From: JASJBU01 sp039714735
GTDB taxonomy: Bacteria > Pseudomonadota > Gammaproteobacteria > Chromatiales > Chromatiaceae
Length of the DNA: 64,000 nt
NCBI GenBank assembly: GCA_039714735.1
Contig: JBDLIT010000003.1
Location: 9,954-73,953 of the forward strand
Reading direction: 5' to 3'
Below, piece after piece: positions 52,231-60,933 of this stretch; position 1 is the stretch's first letter; each line of letters begins with the position of its first letter. The position numbers were made by a program, and so were the translations under genes. The notes beneath the pieces were generated by a model. That model searched no databases. It was not told where the DNA came from and saw only the letters and a list, made by a program, of their open reading frames with translations.

Positions 52231-53115
52231 ATGGCGGCGAAGAAGCGTGGCCTCGGCCGGGGTCTTGATGCCCTGCTTGGCGGCATCAATAATGAAGCGG
52301 AAACGACAGGAGGGTCTGTTACTGCTGACATTTCCAATCTGACCCGGTTGCCGGTGGATCTCATTCAACGGGGACGTTATCAGCCACGCCGGGAATTTGA
52401 TCCCGACAGTTTAAGAGAGCTGGCGGATTCGATCGCCGCGCAAGGAGTGATTCAGCCGATCATAGTCAGACCGGTGGAGAATGACCGCTATGAACTGATT
52501 GCCGGTGAGCGCCGATGGCGTGCATCGCAACAGGCCGGTCTGGACGAGATACCGGTTGTGGTCAAGGATGTGACTGAAGAAGCGGCCATGGCCATGGGGC
52601 TGATCGAGAACATCCAGCGCGAGGACCTCAATCCCCTCGAGGAGGCGAATGCCCTGAGCCGTCTGCTCCTTGAATTCGAATTGACCCACCAGGCTGTAGC
52701 CAAGGCGGTCGGTAAGTCCCGCACCACGGTCACCAATCTGCTGCGCCTGTTGGAACTCAACGAAGATGTAAAGGGATTTGTCGAAACAGGCAAACTGGAG
52801 ATGGGGCATGCCCGCTCACTCCTGGGCCTCAAAGGTGAGAAGCAGAGCGAGGCAGCTGCCAAGGTTGTATCTCAGGGCCTCTCTGTGAGAGAGACTGAGA
52901 GACTGGTGCGGCGTCTGCAAGGCCAGGAAGAGAATCCTGTAAAGGTTCAGGCGCCTGCGGAGGAAGACCCGGATATCAAACGCCTGTTGAGTGATCTGAC
53001 GGATCGGCTTGGCGCCAAGGTCAATCTCCAGCAAAACGCAAAGGGCAAGGGAAAGCTGGTCATCAGCTATAACAGTCTTGATGAACTTGAAGGCATCCTC
53101 GACCATATAAAATGA
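52231..53115 (+). CDS. parB: Chromosome-partitioning protein ParB (Spo0J)
   Basis: CTP-dependent DNA clamp that loads at parS. 294 residues. N-terminal KKRGLGRGLDALLGG. ParB/sulfiredoxin-like domain: RYQPRREFDPDSLRELADSI, then the CTP-site motif GERRWRASQ. Central helix-turn-helix: LTHQAVAKAVGKSRTTVTN. C-terminal dimerisation tail: KGKGKLVISYNSLDELEGIL. Preceded by a GGAAAAGATAT leader after parA, making one operon. Its target TGTTCCACGTGAAACA lies in recF. Confidence 0.97.
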   Translation: MAAKKRGLGRGLDALLGGINNEAETTGGSVTADISNLTRLPVDLIQRGRYQPRREFDPDSLRELADSIAAQGVIQPIIVRPVENDRYELIAGERRWRASQQAGLDEIPVVVKDVTEEAAMAMGLIENIQREDLNPLEEANALSRLLLEFELTHQAVAKAVGKSRTTVTNLLRLLELNEDVKGFVETGKLEMGHARSLLGLKGEKQSEAAAKVVSQGLSVRETERLVRRLQGQEENPVKVQAPAEEDPDIKRLLSDLTDRLGAKVNLQQNAKGKGKLVISYNSLDELEGILDHIK

Positions 53116-53146
53116 ACCTTCATATTAAGATTTATTCACCCATCCT

Positions 53147-53175
53147 TTGACCTTATATCGAGTAACCCTTATACT
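53147..53175 (+). promoter_or_regulatory. Sigma-70 promoter of the atp operon
   Basis: TTGACC (53147-53152), a 17-base spacer, and TATACT (53170-53175), ahead of atpI. The first base of atpI is 44 bases beyond the -10 box. The leader holds an imperfect hairpin around GGCTTACGGGTAAGAGCC. Confidence 0.75.
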
Positions 53176-53218
53176 CCCCCAGGCTTACGGGTAAGAGCCT
53201 AAAGGGGTACCGGAAACT

Positions 53219-53608
53219 GTGGTGCAGCTTACCGGAAGCAACCAGATCCAGCATGTCATTTGGGCCCAGTTTGGCGCCACGATTGCCATCGCTCTAGGAC
53301 TAGCAACTGTTCATGAGCTGTACGCTTGGTCTGGTCTGTTGGGTGGTTTGGTTTCTGCATCGGTCAACAGCCTGATGGCGTTGAAGGTGTTTGTTCCCTA
53401 CAGCGCCCAGAACACAGCTGAGGTGCTTGGGCGGATGCTCGGGGCTGAAGTACAGAAACTTCTGCTCACCGGGGTGTTGTTCGCGCTGGTAATAGTTGCC
53501 GTACACCCTTTGAGTGTCGGCACCCTGTTTGGAACATACCTGTTCGTACAGGTCGCGGTTCCAATCATAGTGTTATTGACTGAAGATCGACTGAAGACCA
53601 GGAACTAA
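53219..53608 (+). CDS. atpI: ATP synthase subunit I (assembly factor)
   Basis: 129-residue inner-membrane protein of four helices, assisting c-ring assembly or Mg2+ uptake for the synthase. Starts at GTG 53219 (a second GTG follows at once). Segments: IWAQFGATIAIALGLATVHE, then the GLLGGLVSASVNSLMAL segment with a family Gly/Asn pattern, then LLLTGVLFALVIVAV and a last helix ending IIVLLTEDRLKTRN. Sequence in this family is weakly conserved; position before atpB supports the call. Confidence 0.9.
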   Translation: MVQLTGSNQIQHVIWAQFGATIAIALGLATVHELYAWSGLLGGLVSASVNSLMALKVFVPYSAQNTAEVLGRMLGAEVQKLLLTGVLFALVIVAVHPLSVGTLFGTYLFVQVAVPIIVLLTEDRLKTRN

Positions 53609-53612
53609 GAAA

Positions 53613-54470
53613 ATGGCAGGCGATACTCTGACATCAGGTGAATATATAAAGCATCACCTGACCAATCTGACATTTGGTGACATTGATGGTACTTGGCGTT
53701 TGGCCCATGATGCGGCCGAAGCGAAGGCAATGGGTTTCTGGGCAATCCACGTGGATACCATGTTCTGGTCAATCCTCCTCGGCGTGGTCTTCCTCTACTT
53801 CTTTAGAAAAGCCGGACAGGCTGCAACCACTGGCGTACCGACAGGTGTGCAGAATTTTGCCGAATGGATTGTAGAGTTCATCGACAACAGCGTGCGTGGT
53901 TCGTTTTCTGGACAGAACCCCCTGGTAGCTCCCCTGGCGCTCACCGTATTTGTCTGGATCTTCCTGCAGAACCTGATGGATCTGGTGCCGGTAGATGTGA
54001 TTCCCTTTGTAAGCAGTGCGCTTGGCATACATTTTATGAAAATGGTGCCCTCCACAGATCCAAATGGCACTTTCGGCATGGCGATCGGAGTGTTCATTCT
54101 GGTCCTCTACTACAGCATCAAGATCAAGGGCGTGGGCGGGTTTGTCGGTGAATTGACCTTGCAGCCATTCGCCGCGAAGAATCCACTGATCATTGCCCTG
54201 TTTATCCCGATCAATTTTCTGCTCGAATTCGTCAGCCTGGTGGCCAAGCCCATCTCACTCGCCCTGCGTCTGTTTGGCAATATGTACGCCGGTGAGATGA
54301 TCTTTATCCTGATTGCCATCATGTATAACGGCGGACTTGTGTTAGGGCTGTTTGCTGGGACTTTGCAGCTGGGTTGGGCGATATTTCATATCCTCATCAT
54401 TACTCTGCAGGCCTTTATCTTCATGACCCTGACCATCGTCTATCTGGATATGGCGCACCATGAGCACTGA
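53613..54470 (+). CDS. atpB: ATP synthase F0 subunit a
   Basis: Proton-channel subunit of F0. 285 residues with five to six membrane helices. The essential arginine is in LALRLFGNMYAGEMIFI (helix 4). The last helix has AFIFMTLTIVYLDMAHHEH. The N-terminus (MAGDTLTSGEYIKHHLTNLT) is periplasmic, as in other proteobacteria. Four bases after atpI; standard length and order. Confidence 0.97.
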   Translation: MAGDTLTSGEYIKHHLTNLTFGDIDGTWRLAHDAAEAKAMGFWAIHVDTMFWSILLGVVFLYFFRKAGQAATTGVPTGVQNFAEWIVEFIDNSVRGSFSGQNPLVAPLALTVFVWIFLQNLMDLVPVDVIPFVSSALGIHFMKMVPSTDPNGTFGMAIGVFILVLYYSIKIKGVGGFVGELTLQPFAAKNPLIIALFIPINFLLEFVSLVAKPISLALRLFGNMYAGEMIFILIAIMYNGGLVLGLFAGTLQLGWAIFHILIITLQAFIFMTLTIVYLDMAHHEH

Positions 54471-54512
54471 TTTTACTTTTAACAATTTAGTTCATTAAAC
54501 GGGAGACCAATA

Positions 54513-54746
54513 ATGGAACAAGCATTGCTGTACATTGCCGGCGCAATCATGATGGGCCTGGGTGCTCTGGGCGCCGCGGTAGGTATCGGCGTTCTGGGTG
54601 GCCGCTTTCTCGAGGGTGCGGCGCGTCAGCCTGAACTCATCCCCATGCTGCGTACCCAGTTCTTCATTGTTATGGGTCTGGTTGACGCGGTTCCTATGAT
54701 CGCTGTCGGTCTGGCAATGTATGTACTGTTCGCTGTTGCCGGTTAA
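54513..54746 (+). CDS. atpE: ATP synthase F0 subunit c
   Basis: Lipid-binding proteolipid forming the rotor ring. 77 residues, two helices joined by the RQPELIPMLRTQ loop. Gly-rich helix 1 is GALGAAVGIGVLGGRF. The ion-binding carboxylate is an Asp in MGLVDAVPMIAVGL, helix 2, typical of proton-type rings; there are no extra polar residues around it for Na+ binding. The leader has GGGAG 8 bases ahead of ATG. Confidence 0.98.
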   Translation: MEQALLYIAGAIMMGLGALGAAVGIGVLGGRFLEGAARQPELIPMLRTQFFIVMGLVDAVPMIAVGLAMYVLFAVAG

Positions 54747-54801
54747 TCTGGTCCATTGAGCGAACTGACTATCATCTCGTTCAACGAGAGGTAACTCCAG
54801 G

Positions 54802-55272
54802 ATGAACATCAATCTGACTCTGATTGGTCAGCTGCTCTCCTTTATGGTGTTCGTGTGGTTCACGATGAAATATGTGTGGACACCCATCATGGGAGCGCTA
54901 GAGACCCGCAAGAATGAAATTGCGGCAGGTTTGGCTGCTGCAGAGCGCGGTCAGCATGAACAGGAACTTGCCAAGGAGCGGGCCAAGGGCGTGCTGCACG
55001 AGGCAAAGTCTCAGGCTGCCGAGATCGTTTCACAGGCACAGAAACGCGCCGCCGAGATTGTCGACGAAGCCAAAAATAATGCACGGGGTGAAGGTGATCG
55101 AATCCTCACCGCTGCTCAGGCGGAGATAGAACAGGAGGCGAATCGCGCCCGTGAACATCTTCGCGAGAAGGTCGGCGAGCTGGCAATTGCAGGCGCCGAG
55201 AAGATCCTGAGAAAAGAGATCAACGCTGAGACACATAAAGACATCGTCGAAGCATTGGCGCAAGAGATCTAA
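54802..55272 (+). CDS. atpF: ATP synthase F0 subunit b
   Basis: Peripheral stalk, 156 residues. One N-terminal membrane helix (LIGQLLSFMVFVWFTMKYVW) followed by a long charged right-handed coiled coil (ETRKNEIAAGLAAAERGQHE, then Ala/Glu/Arg-rich). Ends with the delta-binding region EINAETHKDIVEALAQEI. 55 bases after atpE; 5 bases before atpH. Confidence 0.97.
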   Translation: MNINLTLIGQLLSFMVFVWFTMKYVWTPIMGALETRKNEIAAGLAAAERGQHEQELAKERAKGVLHEAKSQAAEIVSQAQKRAAEIVDEAKNNARGEGDRILTAAQAEIEQEANRAREHLREKVGELAIAGAEKILRKEINAETHKDIVEALAQEI

Positions 55273-55277
55273 GGCAT

Positions 55278-55817
55278 ATGGCAGGTGAAGCAACAACCAT
55301 CGCACGCCCATACGCGGAAGCGATTTTTGCACGGGCCGATGAGACAGGTACACTGGATCTCTGGTCAGAAATGCTGGAACTAATGACCGCTGTAGTGAGT
55401 GACTCAACCATGGTGGGGATTGTGAAAAATCCCTTGTTTTCGCGTGAGAAGATAGCCAGCCTATTACTGGATATTGGTGGTGGTCGTCTTACCGATGAAG
55501 GTGGGAATCTTGTCAAGTTGCTGACTCAGAATGGAAGGCTGTCCGTTCTTCCTGAGATCACCGATCTGTTCACAGAGCTAAAAGCGGAAAAAGACCGCAT
55601 GCTGAAAGTGCATATTGTTTCCGCCTATGCGCTCAAACCGGCTCAGGAAAAACAGTTAGCCGATGCCTTGAAAGAAAAATTGGGCAGAGATGTGACCATC
55701 ACCAGCGAGAAGGACCCCGATCTAATCGGTGGCATCCATATCCGCGCTGGAGATACAGTGATCGACGGCTCAGTAAAAGGCCAACTGCAGCAACTGGCGA
55801 ACGAATTGGGAATTTAA
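55278..55817 (+). CDS. atpH: ATP synthase F1 subunit delta
   Basis: Links F1 to the peripheral stalk (bacterial delta, the counterpart of OSCP). 179 residues. Starts MAGEATTIARPYAEAIFARA. Six-helix N-terminal domain, then the C-terminal signature DPDLIGGIHIRAGDTVIDGS with a final LQQLANEL. Thirteen bases separate it from atpA. Confidence 0.97.
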   Translation: MAGEATTIARPYAEAIFARADETGTLDLWSEMLELMTAVVSDSTMVGIVKNPLFSREKIASLLLDIGGGRLTDEGGNLVKLLTQNGRLSVLPEITDLFTELKAEKDRMLKVHIVSAYALKPAQEKQLADALKEKLGRDVTITSEKDPDLIGGIHIRAGDTVIDGSVKGQLQQLANELGI

Positions 55818-55830
55818 GCGAGAAGCCAAC

Positions 55831-57372
55831 ATGCAACTCAATCCATCCGAGATCAGCGAACTGATCAAGAGTAAGATCGAAAAATTCGATCTCAAGACCG
55901 AAGCCCGCAATGAGGGTACGGTTATCACCCTTACTGACGGTATCGCCCGTATCCATGGCCTGGAAGACGCCATGTCATACGAGATGCTTGAATTTCCAGG
56001 CAACACCTACGGTCTGGCCCTGAACCTGGAGCGAGACTCCGTGGGTGCCGTGATCTTAGGTGACTACAAGCATCTGACCGAAGGTGACGCAGTCAAATGT
56101 ACCGGCCGCGTGCTGGAAGTTCCGGTTGGTGAAGGCCTGCTGGGACGTGTCGTTGACTCCTTGGGTAATCCGCTGGATGGCAAGGGAGCGATTGAATCAA
56201 ACGAATCAGCAACCATCGAAAAAGTCGCACCGGGCGTTATCGAACGTAAATCTGTCGATCAACCGGTGCAGACAGGTATCAAGGCGATCGACGCCATGGT
56301 GCCGATTGGGCGTGGTCAGCGTGAATTGATCATCGGTGACCGGCAGACCGGTAAGTCTGCGGTGGCGATCGATGCGATCATCAATCAGAAAGGCACCGGC
56401 ATCAAGTGCATCTATGTTGCTATCGGGCAGAAGAACTCCACCATTGCCCAGGTAGTGCGTAAGTTGGAAGAGCACGATGCGATGGAACATACCATCATCG
56501 TAGCCGCACCTGCCGCCGATTCAGCGGCCATGCAGTTCCTGGCGCCCTATGCCGGCTGCACCATGGGCGAGTACTTCCGGGACAAGGGTGAAGATGCCCT
56601 CATCATTTATGACGATTTGACCAAGCAGGCTTGGGCCTACCGCCAGGTCTCCTTACTGCTAAGGCGTCCACCTGGCCGCGAAGCCTACCCGGGTGATGTT
56701 TTCTATCTGCATTCACGCCTGCTGGAACGCTCTTCCAGGGTCAATGAGGCGTTTGTTGAAAAGGCCACAGGTGGCAAAGTCAAAGGTAAGACAGGTTCAT
56801 TGACCGCACTGCCGATCATTGAAACCCAGGCCGGTGACGTGTCAGCTTTCGTGCCGACCAACGTAATCTCCATTACCGACGGGCAGATCTTCCTTGAGGC
56901 GGATTTGTTCAATTCAGGCATACGCCCCGCGATCAATGCAGGCCTGTCTGTCTCCCGTGTGGGTGGCGCCGCTCAGACCAAGATCATCAAGAAACTCGGT
57001 GGCGGCGTGCGTTTGTCGCTCGCACAATATCGCGAATTGGCGGCCTTCTCTCAGTTTGCCTCAGATCTCGATGAAGCCACCAGGGCGCAGCTTGAACGCG
57101 GTGAACGCGCTACCGAGTTGATGAAACAAGCTCAGTATTCGCCACTCAGTATTGCAGATATGGCAGTCTCGCTGTTTTCAGCTAATGAAGGCTACCTGGA
57201 TGATGTGAGTGCGAAGAAGATCGTGGATTTCGAATCTGCCCTGCACGGTTACATGAACAGCAGTCAAAAAGCATTGATGGATAAAATCAATGAAACGGCA
57301 GATTACAATCCGGATATTGAGCAGTCCCTGCATGATGCCCTGAAAGACTTCAAGGCCAACCACACCTGGTAA
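55831..57372 (+). CDS. atpA: ATP synthase F1 subunit alpha
   Basis: Non-catalytic nucleotide-binding subunit. 513 residues, the same as E. coli. N-terminal MQLNPSEISELIKSKIEKFD. Walker A: GDRQTGKSAVAIDAI, near residues 169-183. Beta-strand and Arg finger region: VSRVGGAAQTKIIKKLGG. Middle: PYAGCTMGEYFRD, then ALIIYDDLTKQAWAYRQVSL, which holds Walker B. Confidence 0.98.
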   Translation: MQLNPSEISELIKSKIEKFDLKTEARNEGTVITLTDGIARIHGLEDAMSYEMLEFPGNTYGLALNLERDSVGAVILGDYKHLTEGDAVKCTGRVLEVPVGEGLLGRVVDSLGNPLDGKGAIESNESATIEKVAPGVIERKSVDQPVQTGIKAIDAMVPIGRGQRELIIGDRQTGKSAVAIDAIINQKGTGIKCIYVAIGQKNSTIAQVVRKLEEHDAMEHTIIVAAPAADSAAMQFLAPYAGCTMGEYFRDKGEDALIIYDDLTKQAWAYRQVSLLLRRPPGREAYPGDVFYLHSRLLERSSRVNEAFVEKATGGKVKGKTGSLTALPIIETQAGDVSAFVPTNVISITDGQIFLEADLFNSGIRPAINAGLSVSRVGGAAQTKIIKKLGGGVRLSLAQYRELAAFSQFASDLDEATRAQLERGERATELMKQAQYSPLSIADMAVSLFSANEGYLDDVSAKKIVDFESALHGYMNSSQKALMDKINETADYNPDIEQSLHDALKDFKANHTW

Positions 57373-57416
57373 ACCGGAAGTTCACAGAGACATCCAAAGA
57401 TAGGGTTTAGAAAGAT

Positions 57417-58277
57417 ATGGCAGGCGCAAAAGAGATACGCACCCAGATCGCTAGTATCAAAAATACGCGTAAGATAACCAGCGCGATGGAGATGGTTGCG
57501 GCCGCCAAGATGCGTAAGGCTCAGAGTCGCATGGTTGAGACTCGGCCATACGCAGAGAAGATGCGGAACGTTATTGGTCATCTCTACCATGCCCATCCAG
57601 AGTATCGCCACAGTTTTATGGTGGAGCGGGAGGTCAAACGGATTGGCTATATTATTGTTTCTTCTGATCGGGGACTTTGTGGCGGATTGAACAACAATAT
57701 GTTCCGTAAACTCCTCAAAGAGATCAAGGTGCAACAGAAAGAAGGTGTGGACGTTGCCTTCTGCACAATTGGGAATAAGGCCTTGGGTTTCTTTGGCCGG
57801 TTTGGCGGGAACCTGATGAGTCAGGCGGCGCACATGGGCGATGCGCCACATATTGAGGATCTGATCGGTACCGTAAAGGTCATGCTGGATGCCTACGAAG
57901 CCGGTGAAATCGACGCCATCTACATTGCTTACAATGAGTTCGTGAATACCATGACTCAGAATCCGAGCATAGAGAGACTGCTCCCCATTACGTCAGAGCT
58001 CAACAAGGAGTTGCGGCATCATTGGGACTATATCTATGAACCGGATTCAAAGGATGTGCTTGATAATCTGCTGAGCCGCTATGTTGAGTCCCTGGTCTAT
58101 CAGGCCGTGGTGGAAAATGGCGCCTGTGAACAGTCCGCCCGAATGGTCGCCATGAAGGCGGCATCTGACAATGCGGGTGACCTTATTAACGAACTACAGC
58201 TCATCTACAACAAAGCGCGTCAGGCAGCGATTACCCAAGAGATCTCTGAGATCGTAAGTGGAGCAGCAGCAGTCTAG
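57417..58277 (+). CDS. atpG: ATP synthase F1 subunit gamma
   Basis: Central rotor shaft, 286 residues. The N-terminal helix AGAKEIRTQIASIKNTRKIT and the C-terminal helix region ENGACEQSARMVAMKAASDN form the coiled coil inside F1. Globular domain: VSSDRGLCGGLNNNMFRKLL. Starts with ATG 57417, 44 bases after atpA. Confidence 0.98.
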   Translation: MAGAKEIRTQIASIKNTRKITSAMEMVAAAKMRKAQSRMVETRPYAEKMRNVIGHLYHAHPEYRHSFMVEREVKRIGYIIVSSDRGLCGGLNNNMFRKLLKEIKVQQKEGVDVAFCTIGNKALGFFGRFGGNLMSQAAHMGDAPHIEDLIGTVKVMLDAYEAGEIDAIYIAYNEFVNTMTQNPSIERLLPITSELNKELRHHWDYIYEPDSKDVLDNLLSRYVESLVYQAVVENGACEQSARMVAMKAASDNAGDLINELQLIYNKARQAAITQEISEIVSGAAAV

Positions 58278-58354
58278 CCGCTGCCCTTGCCCTTGGTACA
58301 GAATCTAGTTTTTAACATTTAGTGAGTCGCTTGGTGCGGCGAGAGGAACCAGAA

Positions 58355-59731
58355 ATGAGTTCGGGCAAAGTGATACAAATCATCGGCGCCGTAGTGGACG
58401 TACAGTTCCAGGCCGGTCATATGCCGAAGGTCTATGACGCTCTCAGCATTGAAGAGTCGAACCTCACCCTGGAAGTCCAGCAGCAGATGGGCGATGGTGT
58501 TGTTCGCGCCATTGCCATGGGCTCGACGGATGGACTGAAACGAAGCGTTGAAGTTGTCAACACAGGCGCACCTATCTCGGTACCTGTTGGACAGGGTACT
58601 CTGGGACGCATCATGGATGTGTTGGGCAAGCCAGTGGATGATGCGGGTGAAGTCAAGTGTGACGCTCTTATGCCGATTCACCGTTTGCCTCCCAAGCTTG
58701 AAGATCAAGCCAATACCACTGATATCCTCGAGACTGGTATCAAGGTTATCGATCTGATCATGCCGATCGTCAAAGGTGGCAAGGTTGGGTTGTTTGGCGG
58801 CGCCGGTGTTGGTAAGACCGTTACCCTGATGGAGTTGATTCGTAATATCGCAGTTGAGCACTCCGGTTTCTCGGTGTTTGCCGGTGTTGGTGAGCGTAGT
58901 CGTGAAGGTAACGACTTCTATCACGAGATGCAGGAAGGTGGCGTGCTGGATAAGGTAGCGTTGGTCTACGGTCAAATGAACGAGCCTCCCGGCAACCGCT
59001 TGCGCGTTGCGCTGACAGGTCTAACCATTGCTGAGAACTTTCGTGATGAAGGCCGCGATGTGCTGTTGTTCGTGGATAATATTTACCGTTATACCCTGGC
59101 CGGCACCGAGGTTTCCGCACTGCTAGGTCGTATGCCTTCAGCGGTAGGTTACCAGCCAACCCTGGCAGAAGAGATGGGCACCTTGCAGGAGCGTATCACC
59201 TCAACCAAAACAGGTTCCATCACCTCCTTCCAGGCGGTGTATGTACCCGCGGATGACCTGACCGATCCCTCCCCCGCCACGACATTCGCACATCTGGATG
59301 CCACCCTGGTGCTCTCCAGACAGGTTGCGGAACTGGGTATTTATCCTGCGGTTGATCCCCTCGACTCAACATCACGTATCCTGGATCCGAATGTAATCGG
59401 ACAGGAACATTATGATACTGCTCGTGCAGTGCAGGGTATCCTGCAGCGTTATAAAGAGCTGAAAGACATCATCGCGATTCTCGGCATGGATGAATTGGGC
59501 GAAGACGACAAACTGGTCGTGCAACGTGCGCGTAAAATCCAACGCTTTCTCTCACAACCTTTCTTTGTGGCGGAGGTGTTTACCGGCTCACCAGGAAAGT
59601 ATGTCAGCCTGAAAGACACGATTTCAGGTTTCAAGGCCATCGTTGACGGTGAATATGATCATCTTCCAGAGCAGGCCTTCTACATGGTGGGTAGCATCGA
59701 AGAGGCTGCTGAACGTGGCGGCGACGTCTGA
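58355..59731 (+). CDS. atpD: ATP synthase F1 subunit beta
   Basis: Catalytic subunit, 458 residues from ATG 58355 (MSSGKVIQIIGAVVDVQF), chosen because GAGAGGA lies 7 bases upstream; an in-frame GTG at 58322 is unlikely. Walker A: GGAGVGKTVTLMELIRNIA. Catalytic Glu: GVGERSREGNDFYHEM. Walker B: VLLFVDNIYRYTLAGTEVS. DELSEED-like region: GMDELGEDDKLVVQRARK. Confidence 0.98.
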   Translation: MSSGKVIQIIGAVVDVQFQAGHMPKVYDALSIEESNLTLEVQQQMGDGVVRAIAMGSTDGLKRSVEVVNTGAPISVPVGQGTLGRIMDVLGKPVDDAGEVKCDALMPIHRLPPKLEDQANTTDILETGIKVIDLIMPIVKGGKVGLFGGAGVGKTVTLMELIRNIAVEHSGFSVFAGVGERSREGNDFYHEMQEGGVLDKVALVYGQMNEPPGNRLRVALTGLTIAENFRDEGRDVLLFVDNIYRYTLAGTEVSALLGRMPSAVGYQPTLAEEMGTLQERITSTKTGSITSFQAVYVPADDLTDPSPATTFAHLDATLVLSRQVAELGIYPAVDPLDSTSRILDPNVIGQEHYDTARAVQGILQRYKELKDIIAILGMDELGEDDKLVVQRARKIQRFLSQPFFVAEVFTGSPGKYVSLKDTISGFKAIVDGEYDHLPEQAFYMVGSIEEAAERGGDV

Positions 59732-59753
59732 GAATCTGACGGGAGAATAAGCC

Positions 59754-60182
59754 ATGGCAATGACGATCCATGTTGATATCGTAAGCGCCGAAGGTGAGAT
59801 CTTTGCCGGCAGTGCCGAGATGATCTATGCACCAGCCGCGATGGGCGAAGTAGGCATAGCTCCCCGCCATACACCAATGGTAACCCGCTTGAAGCCAGGG
59901 GAAGTTCGGGTGGATACCGGGGGTGGCAATGAGATGCAGCACTTCTATGTGTCTGGCGGTATCCTTGAAGTCCAGCCGCATCTGGTGACCGTATTGGCGG
60001 ATACCGCACTGCGGGCTGCAGACCTCGATGAGGTGGCTGCGCAAGAGGCCAAACGCCGTGCTGAAGAGGCGATTTCCAATAAAACTGCAGAATTCGAGTA
60101 TGCGAGAGCCCAATCAGAGCTGGCTGAGGCCGTTGCTCAACTACGGGCTATTCAAAACGTCCGCAAGGGCAAGCGCGCCTAA
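59754..60182 (+). CDS. atpC: ATP synthase F1 subunit epsilon
   Basis: Regulatory inhibitor subunit, 142 residues. N-terminal beta-sandwich: VDIVSAEGEIFAGSAEMIYA, then GEVGIAPRHTPMVTRLKPGE. C-terminal two-helix domain: ADLDEVAAQEAKRRAEEAIS. GGGAGAA precedes the ATG. It ends the atp operon. The hairpin ACCTGAG-GTTT-CTCAGGT (60203-60220) follows without a T-run. Confidence 0.97.
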   Translation: MAMTIHVDIVSAEGEIFAGSAEMIYAPAAMGEVGIAPRHTPMVTRLKPGEVRVDTGGGNEMQHFYVSGGILEVQPHLVTVLADTALRAADLDEVAAQEAKRRAEEAISNKTAEFEYARAQSELAEAVAQLRAIQNVRKGKRA

Positions 60183-60202
60183 TTTTCTTCTTCCTAGTAT
60201 GG

Positions 60203-60220
60203 ACCTGAGGTTTCTCAGGT
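60203..60220 (+). terminator. Hairpin after atpC
   Basis: Seven-base-pair perfect stem ACCTGAG/CTCAGGT with loop GTTT, between atpC and the FKBP gene. No T-run follows, so it may be a partial terminator or a processing or stability hairpin rather than a full stop. Confidence 0.45.
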
Positions 60221-60238
60221 TCTCCATCCGAGTCCGCT

Positions 60239-60727
60239 ATGTCCAATCAAACTATCAAACTGGGGAAATTTGTTTCCCTGACCTACTCTATCTCTGATAC
60301 CGAAGGTAATATTCTTGAGCAGAGTGATCTGCCGGTTAACTACATTCATGGTGGAGAGACTGAACTGATAGGTGGAATGGACAAGGCCGTTGCGGGAAAA
60401 AAGACAGGTGATGAAGTCATTATCACACTGACACCCAAACAAGGTTTTGGTGAACATGATCCTGATTTGACCTTTACCGATGATCTGGAAAATGTGCCTC
60501 ACGAATTCAGACAACTCGGTGCAGAAGTTCAGATGCAGAATGAAGAAGGGGATGCGAAAAGTTTTTTCGTAACCAAGATTGATAATGGCAAATTGACGGT
60601 TGATGGGAATCACCCATTGGCAGGCAAGAATCTTGAAGTCAAAGTTAAAATCCTGGAAGTACGAGATGCTACCAAGGAAGATGCGATGCAAGTTGGCATC
60701 CCAGGACAGAGTCCTACACTGAATTAA
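60239..60727 (+). CDS. SlyD-like FKBP-type peptidyl-prolyl cis-trans isomerase
   Basis: 162 residues. An FKBP core (LGKFVSLTYSISDTEGNILE, then LIGGMDKAVAGKKTGDEVII) is interrupted by a chaperone-like IF domain (about 70-125: PKQGFGEHDPDLTFTDDLEN). SlyD proteins carry a histidine-rich tail; this one ends GIPGQSPTLN without it, so metal binding is unlikely. Cytoplasmic, no signal peptide. It follows the atp operon. Confidence 0.9.
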   Translation: MSNQTIKLGKFVSLTYSISDTEGNILEQSDLPVNYIHGGETELIGGMDKAVAGKKTGDEVIITLTPKQGFGEHDPDLTFTDDLENVPHEFRQLGAEVQMQNEEGDAKSFFVTKIDNGKLTVDGNHPLAGKNLEVKVKILEVRDATKEDAMQVGIPGQSPTLN

Positions 60728-60933
60728 TAATCTGTTTCACATCGCAGTTTTAATGCACATTGCTGATCAGTGTGCCTAGTCGTTGCAAAACCTATAATAA
60801 AAACCATATAAAAAGATAGATCAGTTTTTGATCGATGTTATAGATTTTTGTTGTTGCGGGTCCTCGTTCATAATTCATACCCTATACTTAAATTTTTTAA
60901 GTTGAACGTTTCTCTTCTTCAATGGGAGTACCC
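60728..60933. other. AT-rich region upstream of glmU
   Basis: 206 bases, strongly AT-rich between about 60780 and 60910. A GATCAGTTTTTGATC palindrome and a CTTAAATTTTTTAAG palindrome are present. It must hold the glmU promoter. TATACT or TATAAT-like words occur, but I could not settle on one pair. No ORF or RNA gene seen. Confidence 0.4.

Noticed and set aside
53740..53760. CACGTG-containing palindrome in atpB resembling parS
   Set aside because: AATCCACGTGGATACC matches parS only in the core; the flanks differ, and it fits coding sequence.
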